Shown: in pieces, positions 7,368 to 15,797 of the stretch
How the letters are laid out: each line of letters starts with the position of its first letter
How positions within the stretch are numbered: the first letter of the stretch is position 1
Source of the DNA: Streptomyces neyagawaensis
GTDB lineage: Bacteria > Actinomycetota > Actinomycetes > Streptomycetales > Streptomycetaceae
Length of the DNA stretch: 64,000 nt
Reading direction: 5' to 3'
Assembly (NCBI RefSeq): GCF_023516595.1
Contig: NZ_JAMGBG010000005.1
Span: 248,001 to 312,000, forward strand
The notes under the pieces: model-generated
What the model was told of the DNA's origin: nothing
The model's input: the letters and a program-made list of their open reading frames with translations, nothing else
Databases searched by the model: none
Program-made: the position numbers and the translations under genes

Positions 7368-8052
7368 CCCGTTCGGCGGCGCCGGCCCCTCCCTTGGCCC
7401 GGCGTGGCAGGCGCCAGGCGCGTCCCTTGGCCCGGCGCGGCAGGCGCCAGGCGATCTTGCGGGACGCCGCCTTGCGGGCCGTCCGCGGCCGCCCGGTGGT
7501 GCCACCGCGCGGGGTCTTCGGCTGCTTCCCTACCGCGGGGGCGTGCACGGCCCGGCCGAGCCGTCGGCCGAGCAGCAGATAGCCCAGCAGGGCGCCCGTG
7601 GTGTTGAGGATGACGTCGTCGATGTCGAACGCGCGGCCGGTCACCAGTGCGCCCTGCACCAGTTCGACCAGCAGCATCATCAGGGCCGTCAGCGCGGGCA
7701 CTCGCAGCAGTCCGCGGGTCCCCGGCGCCAGCACCGGCAGCAGGATGCCGAAGGGCACCCCCAGCAGGATGTTCCCGCCGAGCTGCTTGACGGCGTCACG
7801 CGGCGACGGGTGGTGCCAGTAGAGCTCCAGGGAGCTGCCGGGGCGCAGGTTGCTGTGTGTGAGGGCCTCCGACGCCGGCGACGGCTGGAGCGTGAGCCCC
7901 GCCAGCACCGCGCCGAACGCCACCATGGCCGCGAAGGCCAGCGCCATCACCAGCACCCGCACGGGCAGCGGAAGGGGCCGTCGATCGCCTTGCACGGTCG
8001 GCGAACGGCGGCCCGAGACGGTGGGCCGGGAACGTGATGTCGTACGGGCCAT
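7348..8052 (-). CDS. VanZ-family membrane protein
   Basis: 234 residues with several hydrophobic segments between residues ~30 and 165 and the VanZ-type features NILLGVPFGILLPVL and FDIDDVILNTTGALLGYLL. VanZ proteins are membrane proteins of poorly known function; the enterococcal one lowers teicoplanin sensitivity. After residue ~170 a Lys/Arg-rich tail contains a tandem 11-residue repeat (AWRLPRRAKGR, then AWRLPRRAKGG) encoded by a 30-bp direct repeat. The start follows GGGAGGG. The 3' end overlaps the convergent small gene by 20 bases. I would not infer glycopeptide resistance from it. Confidence 0.85.
   Translation of the reverse strand: MARTTSRSRPTVSGRRSPTVQGDRRPLPLPVRVLVMALAFAAMVAFGAVLAGLTLQPSPASEALTHSNLRPGSSLELYWHHPSPRDAVKQLGGNILLGVPFGILLPVLAPGTRGLLRVPALTALMMLLVELVQGALVTGRAFDIDDVILNTTGALLGYLLLGRRLGRAVHAPAVGKQPKTPRGGTTGRPRTARKAASRKIAWRLPRRAKGRAWRLPRRAKGGAGAAERASAASK
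7391..7453. repeat. 30-bp direct repeat in the VanZ-like gene
   Basis: Two copies of a 30-bp unit (7391-7420 and 7424-7453, one mismatch) at a 33-bp period keep the reading frame and encode the repeated basic tail of the VanZ-like protein. Confidence 0.8.
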
Positions 8053-8144
8053 CCAACCCTCCCAGTTTCAACTTCCTTGTGTGTCAAGGCGGTTACCCCC
8101 GAAGCGGCCCGCGATGCCCGCTCCGGGAGGTCCCGGTGGGCGGG

Positions 8145-8801
8145 TCAGTCGCCGTACGTCACCTTCACCTCCTTGAAGCCCAGGGACTTCAGCAGCCCTT
8201 CGAGCATGTCGGTGGTGTTGGCCTCGGCGCGGTCCGTCAGCCGGCTGTCCTTCGCGGCGTCGCCGATGTGCTTGACGGCGAGCCGCTGGACGGCCTGCTC
8301 GCTGTTGGGGTTGTCGGAGAACAGGTCGCCGAGGCGGTCGAGGAGGCCGCGCTGCTTGGAGACGGCGTAGGAGTGCTCCGTGTCGAGGGCGGGGGTGCCG
8401 AGCCGGGCGTGCGGGAGGTTGATGGTGGCCGACGTGCGCTCCTTGTTCACCTTCACGTCGTCGTCGCCGACCTTGCCGAGGTCGACATAGGCGTCGACGG
8501 TGCCCGCGCCGACGTACAGCGTGCGGGTGCCGCGGATCGCGTCCGGCAGATACTTGGCGTCCTTCTCCAGGTCGACGACCACCTGGAAGTTGCCCGAGGC
8601 TGCCTCGTAGCGGCTCATGTCCTGGATGGACCGGAGCAGGGTGGGCCCCGAGCGGTCGTGCTCCTCGGTGCCGAACATGTCGTCGAACCCCTTGAAGACC
8701 AGCAGCCTCAGTGCGGCCAGCAGCACCACGATGAGGACCACCACGGCTATGAGCACCTTGGCCCAGCCGGGCAGACGTGTGCGCTTGATGGACGTCGTCA
8801 T
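8145..8801 (-). CDS. DUF4230-family single-pass membrane protein
   Basis: 218 residues: a short basic N-terminus, one transmembrane helix (AKVLIAVVVLIVVLLAALRL, about residues 14-33) and an extracytoplasmic domain of the DUF4230 type (FQVVVDLEKDAKYLPDAIRG, VGAGTVDAYVDLG). The ATG is preceded by the strong site AGGAAGGAGGG; earlier in-frame starts are rejected. It is transcribed away from the PRPP synthase gene. The family function is unknown. Confidence 0.85.
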   Translation of the reverse strand: MTTSIKRTRLPGWAKVLIAVVVLIVVLLAALRLLVFKGFDDMFGTEEHDRSGPTLLRSIQDMSRYEAASGNFQVVVDLEKDAKYLPDAIRGTRTLYVGAGTVDAYVDLGKVGDDDVKVNKERTSATINLPHARLGTPALDTEHSYAVSKQRGLLDRLGDLFSDNPNSEQAVQRLAVKHIGDAAKDSRLTDRAEANTTDMLEGLLKSLGFKEVKVTYGD

Positions 8802-8998
8802 GTCGACGGCCCTCCTTCCTGATTCAACGAATGCCCGCGAAGACCTTGGCGGAACGCGGAGTTGGGGATTGTCCGTACTTCGCCGTAGACCGGCGGCGCT
8901 CTTCGTCCCGGCGTGGACGCCCGAAACGGCGTAGAAGGGACGGCCAGTAGCATGAGCCGCGCAACCCGTATTGATCATGTTCATGCGAGGAGCCGACC

Positions 8999-9952
8999 GT
9001 GCGTGACATCGCCGTCTTCACCGGCAGCGCCCACCCCGAACTGGCGGAAGAGATCTGCGCGCACCTGGGGGTGCCGCTGAGCCCGTCCCGGGTGAGCCGG
9101 TTCGCGAACGACTGTCTGGAGGTGCAGCTCCAGGGCAACTGCCGGGAGCGGGACGTGTTCCTGGTGCAGCCGCTGGTCGCGCCGGTGCAGGAGCACCTCG
9201 TCGAACTGCTCCTGATGTGCGACGCGGCGCGTGGCGCCTCGGCGGGCCGGATCGCCGTGGTCATGCCGCACTACTCGTACGCCCGCTCCGACAAGAAGGA
9301 CGCCCCGCGCATCTCCATCGGCGGTCGTCTCGTCGCGGATCTGCTGGTCTCGGCGGGGGCCGGGCGGGTGCTCACGATGACCCTGCACTCGCCTCAGGTG
9401 CACGGCTTCTTCTCGGTGCCGGTCGATCATCTGCACGCGCTGCGGGAGCTGGCCGCGCACTTCCGCCAGTACGACCTGAGTCGTACGACGGTCGTCTCCC
9501 CGGACCTGGGCAACGCCAAGGAGGCGGCGGCGTTCGCACGGATGATCGGCGCGCAGGTCGCCGCGGGGGCCAAACAGCGCTTCGCGGACGACCGGGTGAG
9601 CATCAGCTCGGTGATCGGCGAGGTCGCCGGGCGGGACGTCATCGTGCTCGACGACGAGATCGCCAAGGGCAGTACCGTCCTGGAGCTCCTCCAGCGGCTG
9701 CGGGAGCTGGGGCCGCGCTCGATCCGGGTGGCCTGCACCCACGGGCTGTTCGCGGCCGGGGCCCTCAAACGGCTGGGCGAGCAGCCGGACGTCCTGGAGA
9801 TCGTGTGCACCAATACGGTGCCCGTGCCGGTCGAGGAGCGCACCGAGAAGCTGCGGGTCCTCTCCATCGCCCCCGCCTTCGCCGAGGCCGTGCGCCGGAT
9901 CCACAACGGCGAGTCCGTCAGCGCGCTGTTCGACGCGCTGCCGGGTCACTGA
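8999..9952 (+). CDS. prs: Ribose-phosphate diphosphokinase (PRPP synthase)
   Basis: 317 residues, the usual length. It makes PRPP from ribose 5-phosphate and ATP for nucleotide, His and Trp synthesis. The flexible-loop region RSDKKDAPRISIGG and the PRPP-binding loop VIVLDDEIAKGSTV are present. The GTG start follows GAGGAG. The gene stands alone rather than with glmU, the usual context of the housekeeping actinobacterial copy, so this may be a second, divergent copy; that is inference. A strong bidirectional terminator follows. Confidence 0.9.
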   Translation: MRDIAVFTGSAHPELAEEICAHLGVPLSPSRVSRFANDCLEVQLQGNCRERDVFLVQPLVAPVQEHLVELLLMCDAARGASAGRIAVVMPHYSYARSDKKDAPRISIGGRLVADLLVSAGAGRVLTMTLHSPQVHGFFSVPVDHLHALRELAAHFRQYDLSRTTVVSPDLGNAKEAAAFARMIGAQVAAGAKQRFADDRVSISSVIGEVAGRDVIVLDDEIAKGSTVLELLQRLRELGPRSIRVACTHGLFAAGALKRLGEQPDVLEIVCTNTVPVPVEERTEKLRVLSIAPAFAEAVRRIHNGESVSALFDALPGH

Positions 9953-9991
9953 GCGCGCGGGCGCGGCGGGCGGGTTCGCGGCGGGCGGGTT

Positions 9992-10036
9992 CGCGCTTCA
10001 GAGGCGGTTGCGCGAGGAAAGGGCCTCTGAAGCGCG
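9992..10036. terminator. Bidirectional terminator between prs and the STAS gene
   Basis: A perfect 14-bp inverted repeat (CGCGCTTCAGAGGC at 9992-10005 with 10023-10036) fills the gap between two convergent genes and abuts the stop codon of the STAS gene. A GC-rich direct repeat (GCGGCGGGCGGGTTCGC, two copies) lies just before it. Confidence 0.8.
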
Positions 10037-10420
10037 TCATAACGTGCCCGAGGTGGCCTCGGGCTGTTCCAGGGCCGCGTCCAGCGAGGGTGCCGGGGGC
10101 AGCAGCCGGGACAGGCCCGTCACCTTGAGGACGCGCAGGGTGAGCGGATGGGTGCAGACCAGGCGCAGCTCACCGCCCCGGTCGAGGACCCGGTGCCGGG
10201 CCCGGTGGAGGAGGCGCAGTCCGGAGCAGTCGAAGAACTCGACGTGCCTGAGGTCGATCACGATCCGGGCGCTGGGGCGGCCGGTCAGCGCGTCCAGATG
10301 CGGGATGATCTCCACGGCCGCCGCGATGTCGATCTCGCCGTGGAGTTCGAGCACGGTGCGGCCGCGGTCCTCGCGCACGCGCAGATGGTCGGTGGCCGGA
10401 GGTGTGGGGTCGCTCGACAC
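10037..10420 (-). CDS. STAS-domain anti-sigma factor antagonist
   Basis: 127 residues with a single STAS domain. The phosphorylatable serine lies in VEFFDCSGLRLL, as in SpoIIAA/RsbV/BldG-type proteins that bind anti-sigma kinases when dephosphorylated. The GTG start is chosen because GGAGG lies ten bases upstream; a TTG twelve codons earlier has no site. No anti-sigma kinase gene is adjacent; two SpoIIE-type phosphatases elsewhere in the window could be partners, but this is only inference. The last sense codon is TTA, the rare bldA codon, which is an unusual place for it. Confidence 0.85.
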   Translation of the reverse strand: MSSDPTPPATDHLRVREDRGRTVLELHGEIDIAAAVEIIPHLDALTGRPSARIVIDLRHVEFFDCSGLRLLHRARHRVLDRGGELRLVCTHPLTLRVLKVTGLSRLLPPAPSLDAALEQPEATSGTL

Positions 10421-10513
10421 GACGGCATCGCCTCCAACCGGACTGTGTGAGGGCAAAACCCGTCCCCGCTCTGCAAGTTACCCCCGTCAGGGTGAATTTC
10501 AGCATGTTCGATT

Positions 10514-10523
10514 GACATATGTC
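10514..10523. promoter_or_regulatory. Perfect 10-bp palindrome upstream of the STAS gene
   Basis: GACATATGTC lies in an A/T-rich stretch between the MarR gene end and the STAS gene start, about 95 bases upstream of the latter. It could be an operator, but no regulator is identified. Confidence 0.3.
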
Positions 10524-10567
10524 TTTGATTTCTGCGGCCGGTTGTCCGGAATTTTGCGCACCACGGT

Positions 10568-10996
10568 CTACGACAGTGCCTGCCATGCCTTGGACAGGGC
10601 CTGCCGGAACTGTTCGGCCTGGTGCGCGGTGAGCTCCCGGATCATGCGTTCCTCCAGGTCACGCACCGGTTCGGCGAAGCGGGCGAGCAGCTCGCGCCCC
10701 TCGTCGGTGAGCAGGATCCGCAGCTCGCGCCGGTTGCGCGGATTGCGCTCCCGGCGCACCAGACCACGGGTCTCGAGGCTGCGCACCAGATCCGCGATGG
10801 ACTGGGCGGTGACGAACGAGTCCCGGGCGAGCTGCGCCGCCGAGAGCCCGTCGTGCCGCTCCAGCACGGTCAGGGAGGTGTACTGCAGGGCCGTGATCCC
10901 GGCCGGTCGCACCAGCTCGTCCAGGTGCGAGCGGACAACCAGCTCGACCTGTTTGACCATGTAGAGCAGCGACGGGGGTGCCTTGGTGCCGACCAT
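10568..10996 (-). CDS. MarR-family transcriptional regulator
   Basis: 142 residues with a MarR winged-helix domain: recognition-helix region DSFVTAQSIADLVRSLETRG, wing residues RRERNPRNRRELRILLTDEG, and dimerising helices at both ends. The start at MVGTK is preferred because TACGCT lies six bases before it, giving a leaderless promoter; an ATG six codons earlier (11014) is the alternative. It is divergent from the aldehyde/alcohol dehydrogenase operon, and two matching palindromes lie between them, so it most likely represses both itself and the operon until an aromatic or aldehyde ligand appears. The ligand is inferred, not seen. Confidence 0.88.
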   Translation of the reverse strand: MVGTKAPPSLLYMVKQVELVVRSHLDELVRPAGITALQYTSLTVLERHDGLSAAQLARDSFVTAQSIADLVRSLETRGLVRRERNPRNRRELRILLTDEGRELLARFAEPVRDLEERMIRELTAHQAEQFRQALSKAWQALS

Positions 10997-11013
10997 GGGG
11001 TCAGCGTAAGGCA

Positions 11014-11042
11014 TTGACAGGAAACCTGTGTGTACCGAGACT
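11014..11042 (+). promoter_or_regulatory. Promoter of the aldehyde/alcohol dehydrogenase operon
   Basis: A perfect -35 TTGACA (11014-11019), a 17-bp spacer and a weak -10 GAGACT (11037-11042) point to a transcription start near 11049. The first MarR palindrome overlaps the -35 and the second starts at the predicted start site. Confidence 0.55.
11017..11029. promoter_or_regulatory. MarR operator 1
   Basis: ACAGGAAACCTGT is an inverted repeat with 5-bp arms and a 3-base centre. It overlaps the -35 of the dehydrogenase promoter and the upstream region of the predicted MarR promoter. Its core is identical to operator 2, 33 bp away centre to centre, about three helical turns. Confidence 0.7.
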
Positions 11043-11048
11043 GCGACC

Positions 11049-11063
11049 AACAGGAAACCTGTT
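11049..11063. promoter_or_regulatory. MarR operator 2
   Basis: AACAGGAAACCTGTT has 6-bp arms around AAA and shares the 11-bp core CAGGAAACCTG with operator 1. It would cover the transcription start of the dehydrogenase operon. Confidence 0.7.
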
Positions 11064-11100
11064 TGTTGAAATCTTGGCGATCAAGGCTGGGGAGTGGGCA

Positions 11101-12558
11101 ATGACGACCACCTTCGAGAGCGGACCCGGGCGGCTGTTCATCGGTGGACAGTGGCGCGATGCGGCCGACGGGGCACGGACGGACGTGATCGACCCGTCCA
11201 CGGGGCAGGTGGTCACGACCGTCGCGGAAGCGGGCGCCGCCGACGTCGACGACGCCGTACGGGCCGCGCGTGAGGCCTTCGACAGCGGAGCCTGGTCCCG
11301 GCTGAGCGGCCGGGAACGCGGCCGGGTGCTCCACCGTGTCGCCCAGCTGATCCGTGAGAACGCCGACGACATCGCCGCACTGGAGAGCCAGGACGTCGGC
11401 AAGCCCATCACGCTCTGCCACGCCGTCGACGTGACGAACGCCGCCAACGACTACGAGTACTACGCCTCCCTCGCCTGGACCCTGGACGGCGGCAACCGCG
11501 ACGTCCCCATGAACCGCCTCGCCTACACCAAGCGCGGTCCGATCGGCGTCGTCGGCGCGATCACCCCCTTCAACTTCCCGCTCATCCTCGCCGGCAGCAA
11601 GATCGCCCCGGCGCTGGCGGCCGGCAACACGGTCGTCCACAAGCCCGCCGAGGAGACCCCGCTCAGCGCCCTCTACATGGCGGAGCTCCTCAAGAAGGCC
11701 GGCGTCCCCGACGGTGTCTACAACGTCGTCACCGGCACGGGCCCGGTCGCCGGCGAGGCCCTGCTCCGCCACCCCGGTGTCGACAAGATCGCGTTCACCG
11801 GCTCCACCGCCGTCGGCCGGCACGCGGCGAGTGTCGCCGGTGAGGGCCTGAAGCCGGTCACGATGGAACTCGGCGGCAACGCGGCCCACATTGTCTTCGA
11901 GGACGCCGACCTCGAGAAGGCCGTCGGCGCGGTCATCAAGGGCTTCGTCTTCAACACCGGCCAGTTCTGCATGGGCGGTCCCCGTCTGCTCGTCGCCCGC
12001 CCGCTGTACGAGACCGTCGTCGGCATCCTCGCCGACGCGGTGCCCGGTGTGCCCGTCGGCGACCCCCGGCAGCCCGAGACCGTGGTCGGCCCGATGGCGG
12101 GGGAGCGGCACCTGAGGAAGGTCGAGGAGTACGTCGAGCTGGCTCGCAAGGAGGGCGCCCGCATCGTCTGCGGCGGTGAGCGCCTCGACCTGAACGGCGG
12201 CTTCTACTACAAGCCCACCGTCATCGCCGACCTCGCGAACGACTCCCGCGTCGTCCAGGAGGAGATCTTCGGCCCGGTCCTCACCGTGCAGCCCTTCGAC
12301 ACCGAGGACGAGGCCGTCGCCCTCGCCAACTCCACCCCGTACGGCCTCGCCTCGGGCCTGCAGACCACGGACCTGGGCCGCGCCCACCGTGTCGCCGACC
12401 GGCTGGAGGCGGGCATCGTCTGGATCAACGACTGGGCCATGCTCGACCCGGCCGTGCCCTTCGGCGGCGTGAAGTCCTCCGGTTTCGGGCGGGAGTACGG
12501 CCCCGAGGCCCTGGAGTCCTACACCAAGGTCAAGTCCGTCGTCGTCTCGCTCGACTGA
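11101..12558 (+). CDS. NAD(P)-dependent aldehyde dehydrogenase
   Basis: 485 residues, full length for the ALDH superfamily. The NAD-site motif FTGSTAVGR, the catalytic Glu region MELGGN and the catalytic Cys in [10 protein letters not shown] are intact, as is the C-terminal EEIFGPVL. It oxidises an aldehyde to the acid; the closest family context (a zinc alcohol dehydrogenase downstream and a MarR regulator upstream) suggests aryl or benzyl aldehydes, which is inference. The ATG follows GGGGAG. It is the first gene of a two-gene operon 70 bases apart. Confidence 0.9.
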   Translation: MTTTFESGPGRLFIGGQWRDAADGARTDVIDPSTGQVVTTVAEAGAADVDDAVRAAREAFDSGAWSRLSGRERGRVLHRVAQLIRENADDIAALESQDVGKPITLCHAVDVTNAANDYEYYASLAWTLDGGNRDVPMNRLAYTKRGPIGVVGAITPFNFPLILAGSKIAPALAAGNTVVHKPAEETPLSALYMAELLKKAGVPDGVYNVVTGTGPVAGEALLRHPGVDKIAFTGSTAVGRHAASVAGEGLKPVTMELGGNAAHIVFEDADLEKAVGAVIKGFVFNTGQFCMGGPRLLVARPLYETVVGILADAVPGVPVGDPRQPETVVGPMAGERHLRKVEEYVELARKEGARIVCGGERLDLNGGFYYKPTVIADLANDSRVVQEEIFGPVLTVQPFDTEDEAVALANSTPYGLASGLQTTDLGRAHRVADRLEAGIVWINDWAMLDPAVPFGGVKSSGFGREYGPEALESYTKVKSVVVSLD

Positions 12559-12628
12559 GCGCCCTCCCGGGATCACCGGCGGGCTGCGGTGCTGCGGCGG
12601 CCCGCCACCGAAGAAGGAGTACACGAGC

Positions 12629-13738
12629 ATGTCCACCACCACACGTGCCGCCGTGGTCGAGTCCGGCGGTGCGCCCTTCACCCTCTCCGAGGTCGTCCTC
12701 GACCAGCCGGGGCCGGGCGAGGCGCTGGTCCGCATGGTCGCCGCCGGGCTCTGCCACACCGACCTCGGTGTCGCCAGCGGCGCGCTGCCCTTCCCCCTGC
12801 CGGGCGTCCTGGGCCACGAGGGCGCCGGTGTCGTCGAGGCCGTCGGCCCGGGCGTCACCTCCGTCGAGCCGGGCGACCACGTCGTGCTGTCCTTCACCTC
12901 CTGCGGCGACTGCCGCAACTGCCGTGACGGGCACCCGGCGTACTGCGCCACCTGGCTGCCGCTGAACCTGATCGGTGGCCGCCGCGCCGACGGCACCAGC
13001 ACCATCAGCCGCGACGGGCAGGACCTCGGCGGCCACTTCTTCGGCCAGTCGTCCTTCGCCGAGCGCGCCCTGGTCGACGAGCGCGGCCTCGTCAAGGTCG
13101 ACCCCGACGTCCCGCTGGACTCCATCGCCCCGCTGGGCTGCGGCGTCCAGACCGGTGTGGGCGCCGTCTGGAACGTGCTGGAACCCGGCGCGGGCAGCAC
13201 GCTCCTCGTGCTCGGCGCCGGAGCCGTCGGCCTGTCCGCCGTCATGGCCGCCGCCCTCACCCCGGCGACCACGGTCATCGCCGTCGACAAGGTCGCCGCG
13301 CGCCTGGAGCTGGCCAAGGAACTGGGCGCCACGCACACGGTGAACGCGAGCGAGGTCGCCGACATCGCCGAGGCCGTCATGGAGATCACCGGCGGCCAGG
13401 GCGTCGACGGCGCCGTGGAGACCACCGGCAGTGTCTTCGTCCTGCGCAAGGGCGTGGACTCCCTGGCCGCGCGCGGCACCCTTGTCATCGTCGGCGCCCC
13501 GCCGTTCGGCACCGAGGTCTCCCTCGACGTCAACGGCATGCTCGGCGGCAAGCGCGTCGTCGGACTCACCCTCGGCGACAACGAGATCCAGACGGCCATC
13601 CCCGTCCTCGTCCAGCTGGTGAAGGACGGCAAGCTCCCGCTGGAGCGCCTGATCAGCCGCTACAAGTTCGAGGACATCGACCGGGCGGTGGCCGACATGA
13701 GCGACGGCACCAGCATCAAGCCCGTGCTGACGTTCTGA
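12629..13738 (+). CDS. Zinc-dependent alcohol dehydrogenase (aryl-alcohol/class III type)
   Basis: 369 residues of the medium-chain dehydrogenase family. Catalytic zinc ligands lie in GLCHTDL and GHEGAG, and a third in PLGCGVQTG; the structural zinc cysteines are in CGDCRNCRDGHPAYC. The NAD-binding Rossmann motif is VLGAGAVGLSA. The enzyme interconverts a primary alcohol and aldehyde, and together with the upstream aldehyde dehydrogenase gives alcohol to acid oxidation. The ATG follows AAGAAGGAG. A weak GC hairpin (GGCGGGC/GCCCGCC) lies between the two genes. Expression is probably under the same MarR control. Confidence 0.9.
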   Translation: MSTTTRAAVVESGGAPFTLSEVVLDQPGPGEALVRMVAAGLCHTDLGVASGALPFPLPGVLGHEGAGVVEAVGPGVTSVEPGDHVVLSFTSCGDCRNCRDGHPAYCATWLPLNLIGGRRADGTSTISRDGQDLGGHFFGQSSFAERALVDERGLVKVDPDVPLDSIAPLGCGVQTGVGAVWNVLEPGAGSTLLVLGAGAVGLSAVMAAALTPATTVIAVDKVAARLELAKELGATHTVNASEVADIAEAVMEITGGQGVDGAVETTGSVFVLRKGVDSLAARGTLVIVGAPPFGTEVSLDVNGMLGGKRVVGLTLGDNEIQTAIPVLVQLVKDGKLPLERLISRYKFEDIDRAVADMSDGTSIKPVLTF

Positions 13739-13890
13739 CCCGAGCCCTCCCTCCGAGCCGCGTCGTCCCCGCGTGGCTCCGGCCCGGTGGCTGACCGCGT
13801 ACCCGGTCATCCGCCGGGCCGTCGAACGTCCGGGGCCCCCGCGGCGTCGGAGGAGGGAGAGCAGGTCCGGAAACGAGCAAGGGGTGGGGA

Positions 13891-14763
13891 ATGCGCAGAG
13901 GGCTCATGGTGGCGGCGGCCGCCCTGGCCGCGCTGGCGGTGGGCTGCGGCGCCGACGGGGACGACAGTGCGGTGATCACCGGGACACCGCCCGCCACTCC
14001 GTACGACGGACCGCTGTACGTGCCGCACAAGGAGGTCGACGAGGACGGCACCGACGCGATGCGGACGGAGTCGGGCGCGGCAGGCCGGGCGCTGGAATGC
14101 GACGGTGACCTCTACTCGGGCGGCGGCGGCCCGGGCGGCTGGGGCAAGGACGACGGGGGAGAGACGCCCGAGGAGGGGCTGGAGGCGTACTTCGACATCG
14201 AGCAGCCCGACGTACCGCGGGAGGGCTACCGCCTGGAGCGCGAGGAGAAGGACCGGGCCCTCTTCTCGTACGACGTCGACGGCCGCACCAAGGTCGCCGT
14301 GATCGTCGCCAAGGACCGCGAGGGCAGCCCCGGCTGGGGCCCCGAGACCACCGCGTCCTGCGACCCCGCCGAACTGCCCGCGAGCTACACGGACTCCCAG
14401 TGGTACGAGGTCTGGACCGACGCGAGGGGCCGGCGGGTGCCGATCACCACCGTGCACAGCTCCGAGGGCGCCGAACACTGTGACTGGCAGAAGGCCCACT
14501 TCCTGTCGACCGGCCGGGATCGGGCCGACGGCAGCGCACTGTACGGCCGTGACCCCGCGGGCGTCCTCCCCGACGGGATGCTCACCTCCGCCTACGACGG
14601 CGACGTCCCCCTGCCCGAGGCGGCCCGCGACACCGGGTACCGCTACGAGGACGAGGACTGGGAGCTGTGGCTGGTCGAGGACGACCCGTCGAAGGCGTAC
14701 GTCCGCACCCCGGACGGCGTCGAGCTGTGGCCCCGGGTGGCCGAGGGCCACGGCTGCGCCTGA
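13891..14763 (+). CDS. Secreted lipoprotein of unknown function
   Basis: 290 residues with a lipoprotein signal peptide: basic start MRRGL, hydrophobic stretch and lipobox LAVGC with the modified Cys near residue 19. The mature part is acidic, with a Gly-rich segment (GGGGPGGWGKDDGG) and a long domain without a recognised motif; four further Cys (in LECDGDL, TASCDPAE, EHCDWQK and the C-terminal GHGCA) may form disulfides. The ATG follows GGGGTGGGGA. It is separated by 152 bases from the alcohol dehydrogenase and probably has its own promoter. Function unknown. Confidence 0.75.
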   Translation: MRRGLMVAAAALAALAVGCGADGDDSAVITGTPPATPYDGPLYVPHKEVDEDGTDAMRTESGAAGRALECDGDLYSGGGGPGGWGKDDGGETPEEGLEAYFDIEQPDVPREGYRLEREEKDRALFSYDVDGRTKVAVIVAKDREGSPGWGPETTASCDPAELPASYTDSQWYEVWTDARGRRVPITTVHSSEGAEHCDWQKAHFLSTGRDRADGSALYGRDPAGVLPDGMLTSAYDGDVPLPEAARDTGYRYEDEDWELWLVEDDPSKAYVRTPDGVELWPRVAEGHGCA

Positions 14764-14825
14764 CCGGGGCTCACCGCGTCGGCGTGGGGGGGGCGTCGGC
14801 GCGGGGCGGCGGACCGGGCGGGGGC

Positions 14826-15380
14826 TCACCGGCTGCGGTGCAGGGCGACGAGCAGTTGCCACGACTGGTGGGCGATCTCCTCCGAGGTGGCCTCGATCCG
14901 GCCGTGCAGCCAGTCGGCGAGGACCCCCGCGAAGGTGGCGGCCACGGCTGACGCCACCAGCGGCGCGTCCGCGGCCCCCGCCAGCTCGCGCTCGCGGAGG
15001 CTGTACGCCCGCAGGTCCTGGTACAGCACCCGCCCGAGCGGGCCGCTGCCGCCGGGGGCCAGCAGGGCGCGGTACAGGGCGGTGTGCGGGGTGAGCGACG
15101 CGAAGAACTCCACCAGGGCCGCGGGGGCCCGTACCGGGTCGGGGCGGCCGCGCCAGGCGTGCAGCGCCTCCACGGCCTCCCGGACGACATCGGCGCAGGC
15201 GTCCACCGCCAGCGCCTCCAGATCGGCGTAGTGCACATAGAACGTGGCCCGGCCCACCCCCGCCCGGCGGACCAGCGCGGCCACGCTGACCTCGTCCAGG
15301 GGGCGCCGGGCGCACTCGTCGAGGAGGGCTTCCCGCAGCTTGGCCCGGGTGCGGGCGGCCCGGGGGTCCTCCGCGGTCAT
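14826..15380 (-). CDS. TetR-family transcriptional regulator
   Basis: 184 residues. The N-terminal helix-turn-helix (VSVAALVRRAGVGRATFYVH, residues ~30-50) is typical of TetR; the C-terminal domain is the variable ligand-binding part with helices like PAALVEFFASLTPHTALYRA. Its ATG overlaps the stop of the DUF1304 gene in an ATGA, so the two genes are translated together and driven by the promoter upstream of DUF1304. Two near-identical palindromes in that promoter are the likely operators, so the protein probably represses its own operon. Confidence 0.88.
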   Translation of the reverse strand: MTAEDPRAARTRAKLREALLDECARRPLDEVSVAALVRRAGVGRATFYVHYADLEALAVDACADVVREAVEALHAWRGRPDPVRAPAALVEFFASLTPHTALYRALLAPGGSGPLGRVLYQDLRAYSLRERELAGAADAPLVASAVAATFAGVLADWLHGRIEATSEEIAHQSWQLLVALHRSR

Positions 15381-15739
15381 CCGGCGACGAGGACGGCGGC
15401 CAGGGCGAGCGCGGCGGGCAGCGCCTGCATGACGAGGATCCGGCGGTTGGCGGTGGCGGCGCCGTACACACCGGCGACCACGACGCAGCTCAGGAAGAAG
15501 ATCTGGGCGCGGAACCCGGTCGGGTCGTCCGCGATCAGGCCCCACACCAGGCCCGCCGCGAGGAAGCCGTTGTAGAGGCCCTGGTTGGCCGCCATCGCCG
15601 CCGTCCGCTGCGCCATGTCCGCGTCGAACCCGTGGAATCTCATCCCCGGCGCCTTCTGCCACAGGAACATCTCCATCACCAGGATGTACAGGTGCTCCAC
15701 CGCCACCAACGCAACCAGCGCACTAGCCAGGATCTCCAT
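15377..15739 (-). CDS. DUF1304 four-helix membrane protein
   Basis: 120 residues, the usual length for DUF1304, starting MEILASALVALVAVEHLYIL with the family motifs EMFLWQKAPGMRFHGF and NQGLYNGFLA and about four hydrophobic segments. The ATG follows GGAGG. Family members are inner-membrane proteins of unknown function. The gene is the first of a two-gene operon with a TetR regulator, so the substrate or stress sensed by the regulator probably defines its role; I infer a small-molecule stress or export function with low confidence. Confidence 0.88.
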   Translation of the reverse strand: MEILASALVALVAVEHLYILVMEMFLWQKAPGMRFHGFDADMAQRTAAMAANQGLYNGFLAAGLVWGLIADDPTGFRAQIFFLSCVVVAGVYGAATANRRILVMQALPAALALAAVLVAG

Positions 15740-15783
15740 GCTGAACAACCTCCACAACCCACTCGGCACCCTCGCCGACTTCT

Positions 15784-15797
15784 TGGACAGGTGTCCA
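15784..15797. promoter_or_regulatory. TetR operator, downstream copy
   Basis: TGGACAGGTGTCCA is a perfect inverted repeat with 6-bp arms. It lies just downstream of the -10 on the minus strand, over the expected transcription start of the DUF1304-TetR operon. The second copy is 21 bp away, two helical turns. Confidence 0.7.

Noticed and set aside
10870..13632. 920-residue minus-strand frame across the dehydrogenase genes
   Set aside because: The aldehyde and alcohol dehydrogenases have intact catalytic motifs on the plus strand; the antisense frame has none.
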